From contig CALDNG010000421.1 in NCBI GenBank assembly GCA_937915285.1, forward strand, positions 1 to 17,322: a stretch of DNA of 17,322 nt, read 5' to 3'. Under the pieces are notes generated by a model. The model saw only the letters and a list, made by a program, of their open reading frames with translations, ran no database searches and was not told the DNA's origin. Source of the DNA: an uncultured Desulfomonile sp. Lineage in GTDB: Bacteria; Desulfobacterota; Desulfomonilia; Desulfomonilales; Desulfomonilaceae. A program made the position numbers and the translations under genes. Positions 7,461 through 15,175 of this stretch are shown piece by piece (position 1 is the first letter of the stretch; the number at the start of each line of letters is the position of its first letter).

Positions 7461-8837
7461 TTGTCTGAAGGTGGGCTGAGACTCGGGGCTTCGTCTGAAA
7501 TGTTGGCATTGTCCAGCGTCGGTCAGACCAAGAACATCCTGGTATGCTTGATAGATTTGAGGGGGCCGATGAGACCGGAAATCGCATTTCAGGCAGCCAG
7601 GAAAGTCGCATCAAAATTCCCCCAGCTTGTAAGCGTAATCAACGATAAAAGGAAATGGGGCCTTCATTTTCCTGAGTGGAAATTTTGCAGTCCGGAAAAA
7701 CTGCCGGTATTTTTCCATGACATTTCTGACAGGCAACAGCAGGAAGACTCAACGGACAAAATCCTTGCAACCATATCGGATCGTCTGGAACGTGACTGGG
7801 ACCTTACCCAAGAGGTATCATCTGAATTTCATTGCATAAAAGTTTTGGAACAGCATTTTCTGATAGGTTGGGTGTTGCATCATGCTGCCGGAGATGCGGC
7901 GTTCGCCTCGGATATAGGACAGGAAACTATCCTGACGTATCATGAAATCACTAGAGGTCAGGGACATGATCGGGAGCGAGAATACCTGTCAATATCAGGA
8001 TCGCTAAAGAGACCAGCCAAAATCCGCAAGACGGGTTTGAGGGATCACGTAAAGGACTTAAAGCAAACTGTCCATAATCTCTTTGTTAGGCCATCGATTC
8101 CGGTTGGCAGTGGTTGTGCCCACGACACGGGCCAGAATCATGCCAAGAGAATTCTTTCTGAATCAGAGTCTACGGAACTTCAAGGACATCTTAGAAGCAG
8201 GGGATTGTCGCTTGTCGATACACTAGTGGCAGCTTCCACCTATGCCATTGACAACTGGAATTCCCACCGCAATGTGAACCCGGGTTTGATTACTACTTCG
8301 GTGTCGGTGAACATGAGAGGCCGTTTTCAGGACATAGATCCGGGAAACAGTAGTTCTCTAATTTTTTTTGAATCCCTTCCAAGCGACAGGGTGGATCGCC
8401 ACCGTTTCTTACGCTCGATTGCAATTAGGCGAATTCATCATTTCCGTAATCATATCGACCTGAATCTGGTAAAAAACATCAAAAAGATGGTGGATGCCAT
8501 CAGGATTTTCCCCTATAGGGTTCGACGACGCATAGTGGGGTTCATCACCGATCAGCACGAATTTTCAACCGCTGTGACATTGCTGGGGGTCATTTGGCCC
8601 AAAAGCCATCACGGAAAGCTCAACTCGGATTCATCTTTCACAGAGATCGGGGAATTGAGCGTGAATGAAATTCTCGGATTACCCTACAAAATGCTTTCCA
8701 GAACCAAGACGTTACTCGTGGTTTACATATTTAGAAAAAGACTGAATTTCATCTTGTCCACATCTTCGTGTATCCTCTCAAAGCAGGAAAACGAGGCTTA
8801 TCTGGACCTCATTTTAGAGGAATTGATGAAGTTCTGA
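7461..8837 (+). CDS. Condensation-domain-like CoA-dependent acyltransferase
   Basis: The 458-aa protein has the catalytic motif HHAAGDA (H140, H141, D145), matching the HHxxxDG motif of the CoA-dependent acyltransferase / NRPS condensation superfamily, except that A follows D. SVSVNMRGRF, about 150 residues later, resembles the conserved motif of wax ester synthase, alcohol acetyltransferase and PapA-type members. It stands alone with no carrier, adenylation or ketosynthase domain. Likely reaction: acyl transfer from acyl-CoA (or a carrier) to an alcohol, sugar or lipid hydroxyl; the substrate is unknown. Start chosen at TTG 7461 because GGAGGG lies six bases upstream; the frame is open to TTG 7431 but without such a site. 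It faces the glycosyltransferase of the lipid-type cluster tail to tail, so a role on that product is possible. Confidence 0.7.
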   Translation: MSEGGLRLGASSEMLALSSVGQTKNILVCLIDLRGPMRPEIAFQAARKVASKFPQLVSVINDKRKWGLHFPEWKFCSPEKLPVFFHDISDRQQQEDSTDKILATISDRLERDWDLTQEVSSEFHCIKVLEQHFLIGWVLHHAAGDAAFASDIGQETILTYHEITRGQGHDREREYLSISGSLKRPAKIRKTGLRDHVKDLKQTVHNLFVRPSIPVGSGCAHDTGQNHAKRILSESESTELQGHLRSRGLSLVDTLVAASTYAIDNWNSHRNVNPGLITTSVSVNMRGRFQDIDPGNSSSLIFFESLPSDRVDRHRFLRSIAIRRIHHFRNHIDLNLVKNIKKMVDAIRIFPYRVRRRIVGFITDQHEFSTAVTLLGVIWPKSHHGKLNSDSSFTEIGELSVNEILGLPYKMLSRTKTLLVVYIFRKRLNFILSTSSCILSKQENEAYLDLILEELMKF

Positions 8838-8901
8838 AATTTCCGGCAGACTTAGGTCGATATACTGTCAGAAGCCTTAGCTTAATGATTGGCCATTCAC
8901 T

Positions 8902-10167
8902 TCAAGTCGATGTCCAGCTATCGGGTAATCTTTCAGAGTGCCTGGAATTCCACGCCTCACTGCTGGCAGGATCCAGACTCTTTGGCTGATACCTGGTGTT
9001 ACAGTACGTTTCCCCTCGCCAATGCAGAGCGTCTTGAAACAATATTTTTTTTACTATTGTCAAGTGCATCAGGATCAATGCTAGATTTCCGAGGACGATA
9101 TAGGCCGAATATCGCCTTGGAAGTCCCAATTGATCAAAAAATCTTGCAGAAGCGGTTGTTATGGCAAAAATGCAGGCAAAAGGAAGCACGAACCATGAGT
9201 GCGGCATAAACTCTCTTGCGGGGACCGAATATAAAATCAGGGCCAGGATGAGGCATGGTAGGCTGACCAGAATGTGCATCGCCAGAAATTTTAACGCCGT
9301 AGAGACACGGTAATTCATTGCAGCGCTGAGGATTCTTGTCCACCCCATGAAAACCTCGGCAAAATTGCTGTACATCCTCGTTGTCAACAGATGCTGACCA
9401 TTGGCGAACACAAGCCCGAGGCCTGCCGCTTTCACCCTTTTGCCAATTCCTATATCCTCCACAGCCAGGTCCCTGACATTCTTATGCCCGCCTATCCTGT
9501 CATACGCCTTTCTCGTTAGCATGAAGAACATTCCGTTAGCGGTAGCTACCGGGCTATCAGGATTATTCACCTGTGCTAGGGGAAACATAATGGCGGCCAT
9601 CGAAGCCAGTGTAGGTTGAATAGCCTTTTCCCAAAAGCTGCCAAGAAGAAATTTTGGGGTGAGGGTGATCAGATTCACCCTTCGTTCAAGGGCTTCATCC
9701 AGACATATTCTCAAAGCTTTGGGATGAAGGGAGCTGTCAGCGTCGAGAAAGGCCAGCCATTCGCCCCTGGCTAGTTTCGAGGCAACATCAAGGGCATGAC
9801 ATTTGCCGGTCCAACCTTCAAGTCTCTTTTTTACCGTTACCAATCGGCAGTTCGAACGATTCTCGAAAAGCTTCTGAACCAACAAGCCAGTCCTGTCCGT
9901 AGACCGGTCATCCACGCATATCAGTTCCAGATTACTGTAATCCTGAGCCAGAATCGATTTTAGGCATTTTTCGATTACTTTTTCCTCATTGTGAGCTGGA
10001 ACCAGGACCGATATGAGAGGCGGATTGTCTGGTAAGGTCACGCCCTCACGAGGATAAAGAAGCGGAACACATCTGTCATTTTCACGGATTTCGTGAATTC
10101 TGGCAATCCAGAACACCAAGATGTATGTCAGCAGGATGGCGCCTGCTATAAAACCACTATGCTCCAA
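8902..10167 (-). CDS. Membrane-anchored family 2 glycosyltransferase
   Basis: The 421-aa protein has an N-terminal membrane helix (about 5-22), a GT-A family 2 domain (about 52-280) and about three C-terminal membrane helices (about 285-370). Motifs: VPAHNEE (56-62), DDRSTD (86-91), GWTGKCHA (118-125), the metal-binding DAD (142-144), the catalytic-base region VED (236-238) and GWTR (275-278). GWTGK plus LDADSSLHP is typical of the processive-like GT2 group that includes hopanoid-associated HpnB and carotenoid-type CrtQ/CruC enzymes, so a lipid or polyprenoid acceptor is likely but not proved. Start is TTG with AGGA eight bases upstream. It is the last gene of the cluster, with a 151-bp gap behind the methyltransferase gene that contains a dyad at 10194-10211. 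Confidence 0.82.
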   Translation of the reverse strand: MEHSGFIAGAILLTYILVFWIARIHEIRENDRCVPLLYPREGVTLPDNPPLISVLVPAHNEEKVIEKCLKSILAQDYSNLELICVDDRSTDRTGLLVQKLFENRSNCRLVTVKKRLEGWTGKCHALDVASKLARGEWLAFLDADSSLHPKALRICLDEALERRVNLITLTPKFLLGSFWEKAIQPTLASMAAIMFPLAQVNNPDSPVATANGMFFMLTRKAYDRIGGHKNVRDLAVEDIGIGKRVKAAGLGLVFANGQHLLTTRMYSNFAEVFMGWTRILSAAMNYRVSTALKFLAMHILVSLPCLILALILYSVPAREFMPHSWFVLPFACIFAITTASARFFDQLGLPRRYSAYIVLGNLALILMHLTIVKKILFQDALHWRGETYCNTRYQPKSLDPASSEAWNSRHSERLPDSWTST

Positions 10168-10193
10168 GTCGTTGATCCTAAAGTGATAAATAG

Positions 10194-10211
10194 GTTTGTG
10201 ATGTTACAAAC
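10194..10211 (-). promoter_or_regulatory. Dyad element upstream of the glycosyltransferase gene
   Basis: GTTTGT and ACAAAC form a perfect 6-bp dyad around a 6-bp spacer, 27 bp upstream of the TTG start. The shape fits an operator for a dimeric regulator or a small RNA hairpin. No regulator gene is seen nearby, and a chance 6-bp dyad in AT-rich DNA cannot be excluded. Confidence 0.25.
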
Positions 10212-10318
10212 ACCGGGGGATTTTATCAGAAATAAAATGGCCTGCTATCTTTTTTTGCGCTGGCCCAAGAAATTTGTCACGGGACGATTTTCAACCGCAT
10301 CCAAGATCACCATTGACT

Positions 10319-10915
10319 TCAAGTTTTTCTTGCTGCGCCCACTATTCCGAACCTGGAACCGGTCGCAAAGCCCTCAATCAAATTCAGGGAATTCTTTTTT
10401 AGCTCAGTCAGAAATTCCGTCTCATGAAATCGATCTTCCCGGGGATGACGCAGCATGGCTTTCAAAATCGGGTTGGCGTACAAAGGAGGATAAATTTCTT
10501 CAAAATAAAAGATACCCCCTTTTTTCAAAGTACGGGAAATTTCTCTAATGGTTTTTCGCCAATCCAGGACATGATGGATAATCCCGAAATTTACAACTGC
10601 GTCAAACACAGATTCTGAAAATGGAAGAAATTGGGCGTCTCCAACATAGAAATCTACAACATCTTCAAGTCTTTTGGGTCTCATCCAGTTTGCGCGTTTG
10701 ACGAGAATCTCTTCCAGATCAAAAGCGACAACATGAGAAAAACCCATCTTGTCCACCATTAGTCGCGCTCCACGTCCCAACCCGCAACCTATCTCCAACG
10801 CCAGACCTTTCTCTGACGGGCTGGCTAAGCCGAGCCACTTCCTTACTTCCCTACGCTGAAAGATCTCACGTACAGGGCTGTAAATCCATACCCTTTCAGG
10901 CCAGTTCATTAACAT
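10319..10915 (-). CDS. Class I SAM-dependent methyltransferase
   Basis: The product (198 aa from ATG 10915) has a Rossmann-type methyltransferase core: motif I ALEIGCGLGRG (glycines from residue 43), acidic motif II ending VAFDLEE (D66), GDAQFLPF (92-99), and VNFGIIHHVLDW, where HHV follows motif IV as in UbiE/COQ5 and other small-molecule methyltransferases. The methyl acceptor is unknown. Its place behind a UbiA prenyltransferase gene and before a GT2 gene suggests an isoprenoid or aromatic lipid substrate. The start is uncertain: the frame is open to 11143, but the upstream part overlaps ubiA in another frame. TTG 10960, ATG 10915 and ATG 10909 are candidates. ATG 10915 puts the family-like NWPERVW segment at the N-terminus, but none has a well-spaced ribosome binding site. 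Confidence 0.78.
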   Translation of the reverse strand: MLMNWPERVWIYSPVREIFQRREVRKWLGLASPSEKGLALEIGCGLGRGARLMVDKMGFSHVVAFDLEEILVKRANWMRPKRLEDVVDFYVGDAQFLPFSESVFDAVVNFGIIHHVLDWRKTIREISRTLKKGGIFYFEEIYPPLYANPILKAMLRHPREDRFHETEFLTELKKNSLNLIEGFATGSRFGIVGAARKT

Positions 10916-11015
10916 GTCATCAAACTTAGGGTTCCTGATTTCATATCTCCTTAAAATCAAATTACAAAGGTCGATTGATAAGTTGCTTATCCATCCCGAA
11001 AAGAAACCTGCTTTT

Positions 11016-11981
11016 TTAGAGGGGGAAGGCGCATGAAAGGACAGTGATGGACAATAGTGCGACAGGTATGTAACTGGCTCTGTTAAAAAGTCGCGCCGCA
11101 GCCTGATTTCCAGGGTTAAAGTAAAGCGACTTGGTAGGTTCAAGTATCAAAAACCAGCTAACGACTCCAGCCAATAACGGATAGAGCCAGCCAACGCCGT
11201 TTCCAGCCAACGCGAAGATCGCCAGGCTACCAAAGAAGGCCATCCCATTAGCAACAACAAGGTAGAAGATCGACTCATGCAGTCCCTTGACGGTCAATGT
11301 CGTACGGGCACAAACTTTAGAATCATTGTCCATATCTACGATGTCATTAGCTATATTCTGTCCACCCACCTCCCAGGCAGCCAACCACAGAGCCAGCACA
11401 AAAAGGAATCCCAGCGAAGGGGCCGGATCAACCGCAAGTATGCCCGCCACTCCTCCACTAGCCTTCACCAGGGCTGATGGTATGATCTTAAGATGCGTTA
11501 TTTTCAAAAGCTTGCAATAGACTGCCTCCAACGAGGCAGAAACAAGAAACAGAAGGCCACAGTAGGGATTCAGAAGCCACGCGCCGACAATGGCTACTGC
11601 CGACCAGAACATAAACCATGACAGCGCCTGTCGATAGCTTAGAAGTCCTTGAGCAACCGGATGCCTTACGAATATTTCATCAACATCAAACAAGCCTTGC
11701 TCGTGCTCAACCACGGAAAGCCTTTGCCTGTCCACATTTACATCAACTATGTCATTCAAGGCGTAAACCGCGGTGTACCCCGCAAATGCAGTCAAAAGAC
11801 CAAGTAATATTGTGGGGACGGGTGGGAAGTGACCGAGATACAGCAACGCTGCCATTGCCGGTGTGGCTACATCCAGTATGGCATGAGGGGTCCTGGAGAG
11901 CCCCAGAAAAAGCTTCAAACGAGTGAGCAAGGAATTACTGTTCAATCTTTCGTCCTTGGCAAGATTGACCGGTTGGCGCAT
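11016..11981 (-). CDS. UbiA-family prenyltransferase
   Basis: This 321-aa polytopic membrane protein has both Asp-rich motifs of the UbiA superfamily: NDIVDVNVD (N76, D77, D80, D84) and NDIVDMDND (N212, D213, D216, D220). They bind Mg2+ and the prenyl diphosphate. Eight or so hydrophobic helices cover about 40-320. Family members attach isoprenoid chains to aromatic acids (UbiA, MenA, MqnP), to haem (CtaB), to sugar phosphates, or to glycerol phosphate. This one is not confidently assigned; its company (methyltransferase, glycosyltransferase, cytochrome b5-like protein) argues against a plain menaquinone gene but does not rule it out. It follows the b5/DUF2231 gene by 24 bp, so co-transcription is likely. 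Its ATG is in frame with that gene, separated by a TGA and eight sense codons. Confidence 0.83.
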   Translation of the reverse strand: MRQPVNLAKDERLNSNSLLTRLKLFLGLSRTPHAILDVATPAMAALLYLGHFPPVPTILLGLLTAFAGYTAVYALNDIVDVNVDRQRLSVVEHEQGLFDVDEIFVRHPVAQGLLSYRQALSWFMFWSAVAIVGAWLLNPYCGLLFLVSASLEAVYCKLLKITHLKIIPSALVKASGGVAGILAVDPAPSLGFLFVLALWLAAWEVGGQNIANDIVDMDNDSKVCARTTLTVKGLHESIFYLVVANGMAFFGSLAIFALAGNGVGWLYPLLAGVVSWFLILEPTKSLYFNPGNQAAARLFNRASYIPVALLSITVLSCAFPL

Positions 11982-12005
11982 GAAATAGAATTCACCAAGA
12001 TTTGA

Positions 12006-12719
12006 TCAGTCATACGGGAAAGTCAGTTTCCCACCTAGAAAGCCGGTAAAGCCGACTGCAGCGGCCACTGCCACTATGTTGACCATGTAGGCTATGACAG
12101 ACAGATCCACTGTTTTCAAGGGATCGCTGATCAGGAACATTCTTATGAAACAGGCGGACATGGAAAGTAATAGCGCTGACCATGCCATGATCCTTTTGTT
12201 TTTGATTACGGGTGATTCCGCAGCGTCATAATTCAACCACCATGTCAGGTAACCCGTGACAATAGCGCCCATAATTGATACCGAGCCGATAGCCAGTGTC
12301 AGAAATGCCGCCCACTCCGTAGCAGATGAACCCTGTATGACTCCAGCCAGTTCCAACAAGGGTGTGACCAATATAAGCCCCAGCGGAAAATGCACTACTG
12401 CGGGATGAGGATGTCGTCGATAGAAGGGGTGTCTCTCCAGAAAAGCCTCTATGGAGCCTTTCAGTCCCTCAGGTCTGGTTTTTTGATCCGCTGTAAACTC
12501 ACCGACTAACTGAACCCTTTCCAGGACTTCCGGTCCATGCGGCGCAGCATTGAGATCCGAACTCAGATCGGAACCGGCCTGGTGACGCCTCATATGAAGA
12601 CCTCCTGGCCAACGCTTGCTGGCGCTTACGTCGAATACTTTACCATCGACTACGACCAGAGCCGGCTTACCGTCCTTGCCATCAGACCTGGAGATATCTT
12701 CCGCAGAAAAGTTTTTCAT
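12006..12719 (-). CDS. Cytochrome b5-like / DUF2231 membrane protein
   Basis: The N-terminal 75 residues align with the cytochrome b5-like haem domain: DGKVFDVS, WPGGLHMRRHQAGSD (37-51) and NAAPHGPEVL (57-66). The second haem ligand, H61, is spaced from AGSD as in classical b5. The first ligand of the HPGG loop is W37, with H42 and H46 nearby as alternatives. Residues about 97-237 form a DUF2231 domain: RHPHPAVVHFPLGL (H103, H105, H110) begins the first of about four membrane helices, ending GGKLTFPYD. Inference: a membrane-bound redox or haem protein supplying electrons to a neighbouring membrane enzyme; no direct evidence for the partner. ATG 12719 has only a weak ribosome binding site. It lies 43 bp behind the Cys-rich gene and 24 bp before ubiA. 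Confidence 0.78.
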   Translation of the reverse strand: MKNFSAEDISRSDGKDGKPALVVVDGKVFDVSASKRWPGGLHMRRHQAGSDLSSDLNAAPHGPEVLERVQLVGEFTADQKTRPEGLKGSIEAFLERHPFYRRHPHPAVVHFPLGLILVTPLLELAGVIQGSSATEWAAFLTLAIGSVSIMGAIVTGYLTWWLNYDAAESPVIKNKRIMAWSALLLSMSACFIRMFLISDPLKTVDLSVIAYMVNIVAVAAAVGFTGFLGGKLTFPYD

Positions 12720-12761
12720 GTGTGCGTCACCATGTCCATCCCTAAATTCACAAACATCAAC

Positions 12762-13088
12762 CTACAGCAAGGCCTGAAGTTTCCAGCAACTTTCCCCAAC
12801 CTGCTGGTGGATGAGCAAACATTTCTCCTCGAATGTGGAATTGTTTCCGCCCTTCAAAATGGTTTTGGGTTCAACCTGGAACCTGTCGACAGATTCATCG
12901 CACTCATCAGATATCACTTCTACTATCATCTGGACATCAGCATCAGAATATATCGCCTGGGACCCAACAAAAACACGAGGGTATCGAGGATTCCCCGAGG
13001 TCTCTACTGGAGATAGTTTTTCCGGTTTCTTGTTAGGGGTAAAACGTGGTTCAGGCGCACATCCCGAACAGCTTCTACATCCTGACAT
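12762..13088 (-). CDS. Small Cys-rich hypothetical protein
   Basis: The 108-aa protein is not recognised. It opens MSGCRSCSGCAPEP (C4, C7, C10: CxxCxxC), and has further cysteines at C63, C90 and C101 and H94. The middle (about 38-60) resembles a short alpha/beta segment, and the charged C-terminal half contains ECDESVDRF. The N-terminal cysteine cluster could bind Zn2+ or an Fe-S cluster. Reasons to think it real: ATG preceded by AGGAG seven bases upstream, a consensus-like promoter further up, and a place as first gene of the operon with the cytochrome b5-like gene 43 bp downstream. A plus-strand ORF (12537-13016) overlaps and is judged a shadow. Confidence 0.7.
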   Translation of the reverse strand: MSGCRSCSGCAPEPRFTPNKKPEKLSPVETSGNPRYPRVFVGSQAIYSDADVQMIVEVISDECDESVDRFQVEPKTILKGGNNSTFEEKCLLIHQQVGESCWKLQALL

Positions 13089-13156
13089 TGGTAGCTCCTA
13101 TCAATAATTTTTGAAATTCAAGATCAAGACTATCTGTAAAAGACTTCCGTCCTCTC

Positions 13157-13185
13157 AAACTAAGGCCTGATGAACAGTCTGTCAA
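13157..13185 (-). promoter_or_regulatory. Putative sigma70-type promoter of the five-gene cluster
   Basis: On the minus strand, TTGACA (13185-13180) is followed after 17 bp by TAGTTT (13162-13157). The -35 box is perfect, the spacing optimal and the -10 moderate. Transcription would begin near 13150, about 60 nt before the ATG of the Cys-rich gene. Confidence 0.5.
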
Positions 13186-13251
13186 GAAGCTCAGCGATGT
13201 TTTGTAAAGCCCTTTTTCCATATCACCGGTACAAGCAGGCCCAAAAAGACT

Positions 13252-15021
13252 CTACTTACCAGCTATAATCCTGATCTCCTCTATGGCGCTATTTTCAAAT
13301 TCCTTTAGCGCCTGCCTGATGATCGGATTCTCCATGGCTTCACTTCTGATTGCCCTGTGTTGATCGGTTTGTCCATCCACTACTGAATCGTAAGGTTTTT
13401 GATCCTTTAATGAAGTCTCTTGAGACAACATCAACGTTTTTACTTTAACCTTACCAAAAAAGTCATCAAAAATATTTTTTAATTCCGGTTTATTTTTTAA
13501 ATTTTCTTCAAACTGTTCCTTGTAGACACTTTTGGTAAAACCTATTTCTACTAACCTGGGACCGTACGTGACCAGTTCAGCGTGTTCCATTAGGGCAAGA
13601 GAAGATTCATGGCCATGGCCACGGATATGGGACTTTAATTCCATCCATGCATCCGAAGCGCTACCCGTAGGCCGGCTGATGGCCTTTTCAGTGACACAAG
13701 CGTCCTGGCTTTTTGTTTCAGGCGATTTGGGAGCGGTTTGGTCTGGCGTTAATATTGTCGGGGCTGGCGATGGACGTACGGTTGTTCTGCTTTCCCGTGA
13801 AGCCCCGGATGTCGGCCCAGGTTTCGATCCTGATACTGCGATGGCAGCGCCCGTCAACTTCAGTGTCTTTTCCAGGCTATCCAGCTTGCCGATTATAGTA
13901 CGCAAGTCAATGAGTTGCGGGGAATTGGCCACGCGGAGCAACATCATTTCCAGCGCTACCCACGGGTTGAGAGATTTCTTGATTTCGCCTTCAGTCTTCA
14001 TCAACAAGGTGAAGAAATTTTGCAGTTCCATTGCTGAACAGTAGGACACTATCTTTTTCATGTCATCATATTCAGACTGGCTGACATCCAGGATTGCTGA
14101 AATATTGCTTTCATCCTTGACAGTGGCCATCACTATAAGATTTCGAAGATACTGAATCAGGTCTATGACGAACTGGTCTGGATCGTATCCTTTCTGGAAC
14201 AGTTTGCTGAGTAGGGCCAATACCTTGGCTGAATCCCGAGCAATAACCAGTTCGACAAGCTGTGACAGGCTGTCTCTGCCGTCAATCCCAAGAATTGACG
14301 CTACCTGATCGGTAGTTATCTGACCATCACTAAATGCGATGACCTGATCTAACAGACTAAGCGCATCTCTGAATGATCCCCTGGCTTCCCTGGCAATAAC
14401 GTCTAACGAATCCGGTTCAGCGCTGATACCTTCCAGCGAAAGTATTTTCCCGATTCCGATTGATATGTCTGATGTAGATATGGTTCGGAAATTGAATCTC
14501 TGGCACCTCGAGTTGATGGTAGCTGGTACCTTGTGGGATTCTGTGGTAGCAAAGATGAATTTGGCATGAGGTGGAGGTTCTTCGAGTGTCTTCAACAAAG
14601 CATTGAAGGCATTTATAGATATCATGTGGACTTCATCAATGATGATGATCTTGTACGATGACCCCACCGGTGGATATTTTATATTCTCGTTTATTTCCCT
14701 GATATTTTCAACCGAAGTGTTTGAGGCTCCATCTATCTCGATAACATCCACACTGTATCCGCCCGAAATTTCCGTGCATGAGACACATTTGTTGCATGGA
14801 TCGGCATCCTGCTCCGGCCGTCCTGTGCAGTTCAGTGATTTGGCAAGAATGCGTGCTACCGTTGTCTTACCGACCCCCCTGACACCGCAAAAAAGGAAGG
14901 CGTGCCCTACCCTTCCGGATACGATAGAATTCTTGAGGGTCTTTACAACGTGGTTCTGCCCCACCACATCGCTAAAAGTAGTCGGTCGGTATTTTCTTGC
15001 AAGGACTAGGTAGGGAGGCAT
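13252..15021 (-). CDS. dnaX: DNA polymerase III subunits gamma/tau
   Basis: The 589-aa clamp-loader ATPase has Walker A GVRGVGKTT (46-54), the four-Cys zinc site (C65, C76, C79, C82), Walker B DEVH (129-132), and the SRC arginine-finger region INSRCQRF. Domain III follows to about 370, with a Pro/Ser/Thr-rich linker at about 400-450 and a C-terminal domain, so the full-length product is tau-like. It drives loading of the beta clamp and couples polymerase to helicase. A slippery T TTA AAA heptamer lies at codons 508-509 (see findings). ffs lies just upstream on the same strand, so the two may share its promoter. ybaB and recR, the usual followers, are absent. The ATG has little ribosome binding site. 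Confidence 0.95.
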   Translation of the reverse strand: MPPYLVLARKYRPTTFSDVVGQNHVVKTLKNSIVSGRVGHAFLFCGVRGVGKTTVARILAKSLNCTGRPEQDADPCNKCVSCTEISGGYSVDVIEIDGASNTSVENIREINENIKYPPVGSSYKIIIIDEVHMISINAFNALLKTLEEPPPHAKFIFATTESHKVPATINSRCQRFNFRTISTSDISIGIGKILSLEGISAEPDSLDVIAREARGSFRDALSLLDQVIAFSDGQITTDQVASILGIDGRDSLSQLVELVIARDSAKVLALLSKLFQKGYDPDQFVIDLIQYLRNLIVMATVKDESNISAILDVSQSEYDDMKKIVSYCSAMELQNFFTLLMKTEGEIKKSLNPWVALEMMLLRVANSPQLIDLRTIIGKLDSLEKTLKLTGAAIAVSGSKPGPTSGASRESRTTVRPSPAPTILTPDQTAPKSPETKSQDACVTEKAISRPTGSASDAWMELKSHIRGHGHESSLALMEHAELVTYGPRLVEIGFTKSVYKEQFEENLKNKPELKNIFDDFFGKVKVKTLMLSQETSLKDQKPYDSVVDGQTDQHRAIRSEAMENPIIRQALKEFENSAIEEIRIIAGK

Positions 15022-15058
15022 CAGTGTGAAGAGGTCTCAGAGATTCAAAGGGAGATAC

Positions 15059-15162
15059 GCCGACAACCAGGAGAGGGCCGACCCCCGAGATTACGTCCGC
15101 TGCTTCCTTCCGGACCTGACGGGTTAAATAACTCCAGGTCGCCCTCACCGGGTTGCCCGCGC
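15059..15162 (-). ncRNA. ffs: Signal recognition particle RNA, small bacterial type (4.5S)
   Basis: The minus strand contains CAGGTCCGGAAGGAAGCAGC, the near-invariant helix-8 apical region (domain IV) that binds Ffh, at about 15096-15115. Flanking arms pair in a long imperfect hairpin: GGCAACCCGGTGAGGGC on the 5' side (about 15157-15141) with GCCCTCTCCTGGTTGTC on the 3' side (about 15078-15062). Length is about 100 nt as for the small bacterial form without an Alu domain. The RNA forms the SRP with Ffh and targets membrane proteins. Ends are set by eye and may be a few bases off. It lies immediately upstream of dnaX in the same direction. Confidence 0.9.
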
Positions 15163-15175
15163 TGATTTCAGAAAA

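Noticed and set aside
10916..11143. N-terminal extension of the methyltransferase ORF to TTG 11143.
   Set aside because: The extension overlaps ubiA out of frame by over 120 bp and has no ribosome binding site or family-like sequence.
11979..12008. The TGA ending the b5/DUF2231 gene is in frame with ubiA, with eight sense codons between, in a genome that has tRNA-Sec: possible selenoprotein fusion.
   Set aside because: Both proteins have natural-looking ends, no SECIS-like hairpin is evident after the TGA, and one in three adjacent genes is in frame by chance.
12537..13016. Plus-strand 159-codon ORF opposite the b5-like and Cys-rich genes.
   Set aside because: No family resemblance and poor composition; the minus-strand genes have better starts, sites and motifs.
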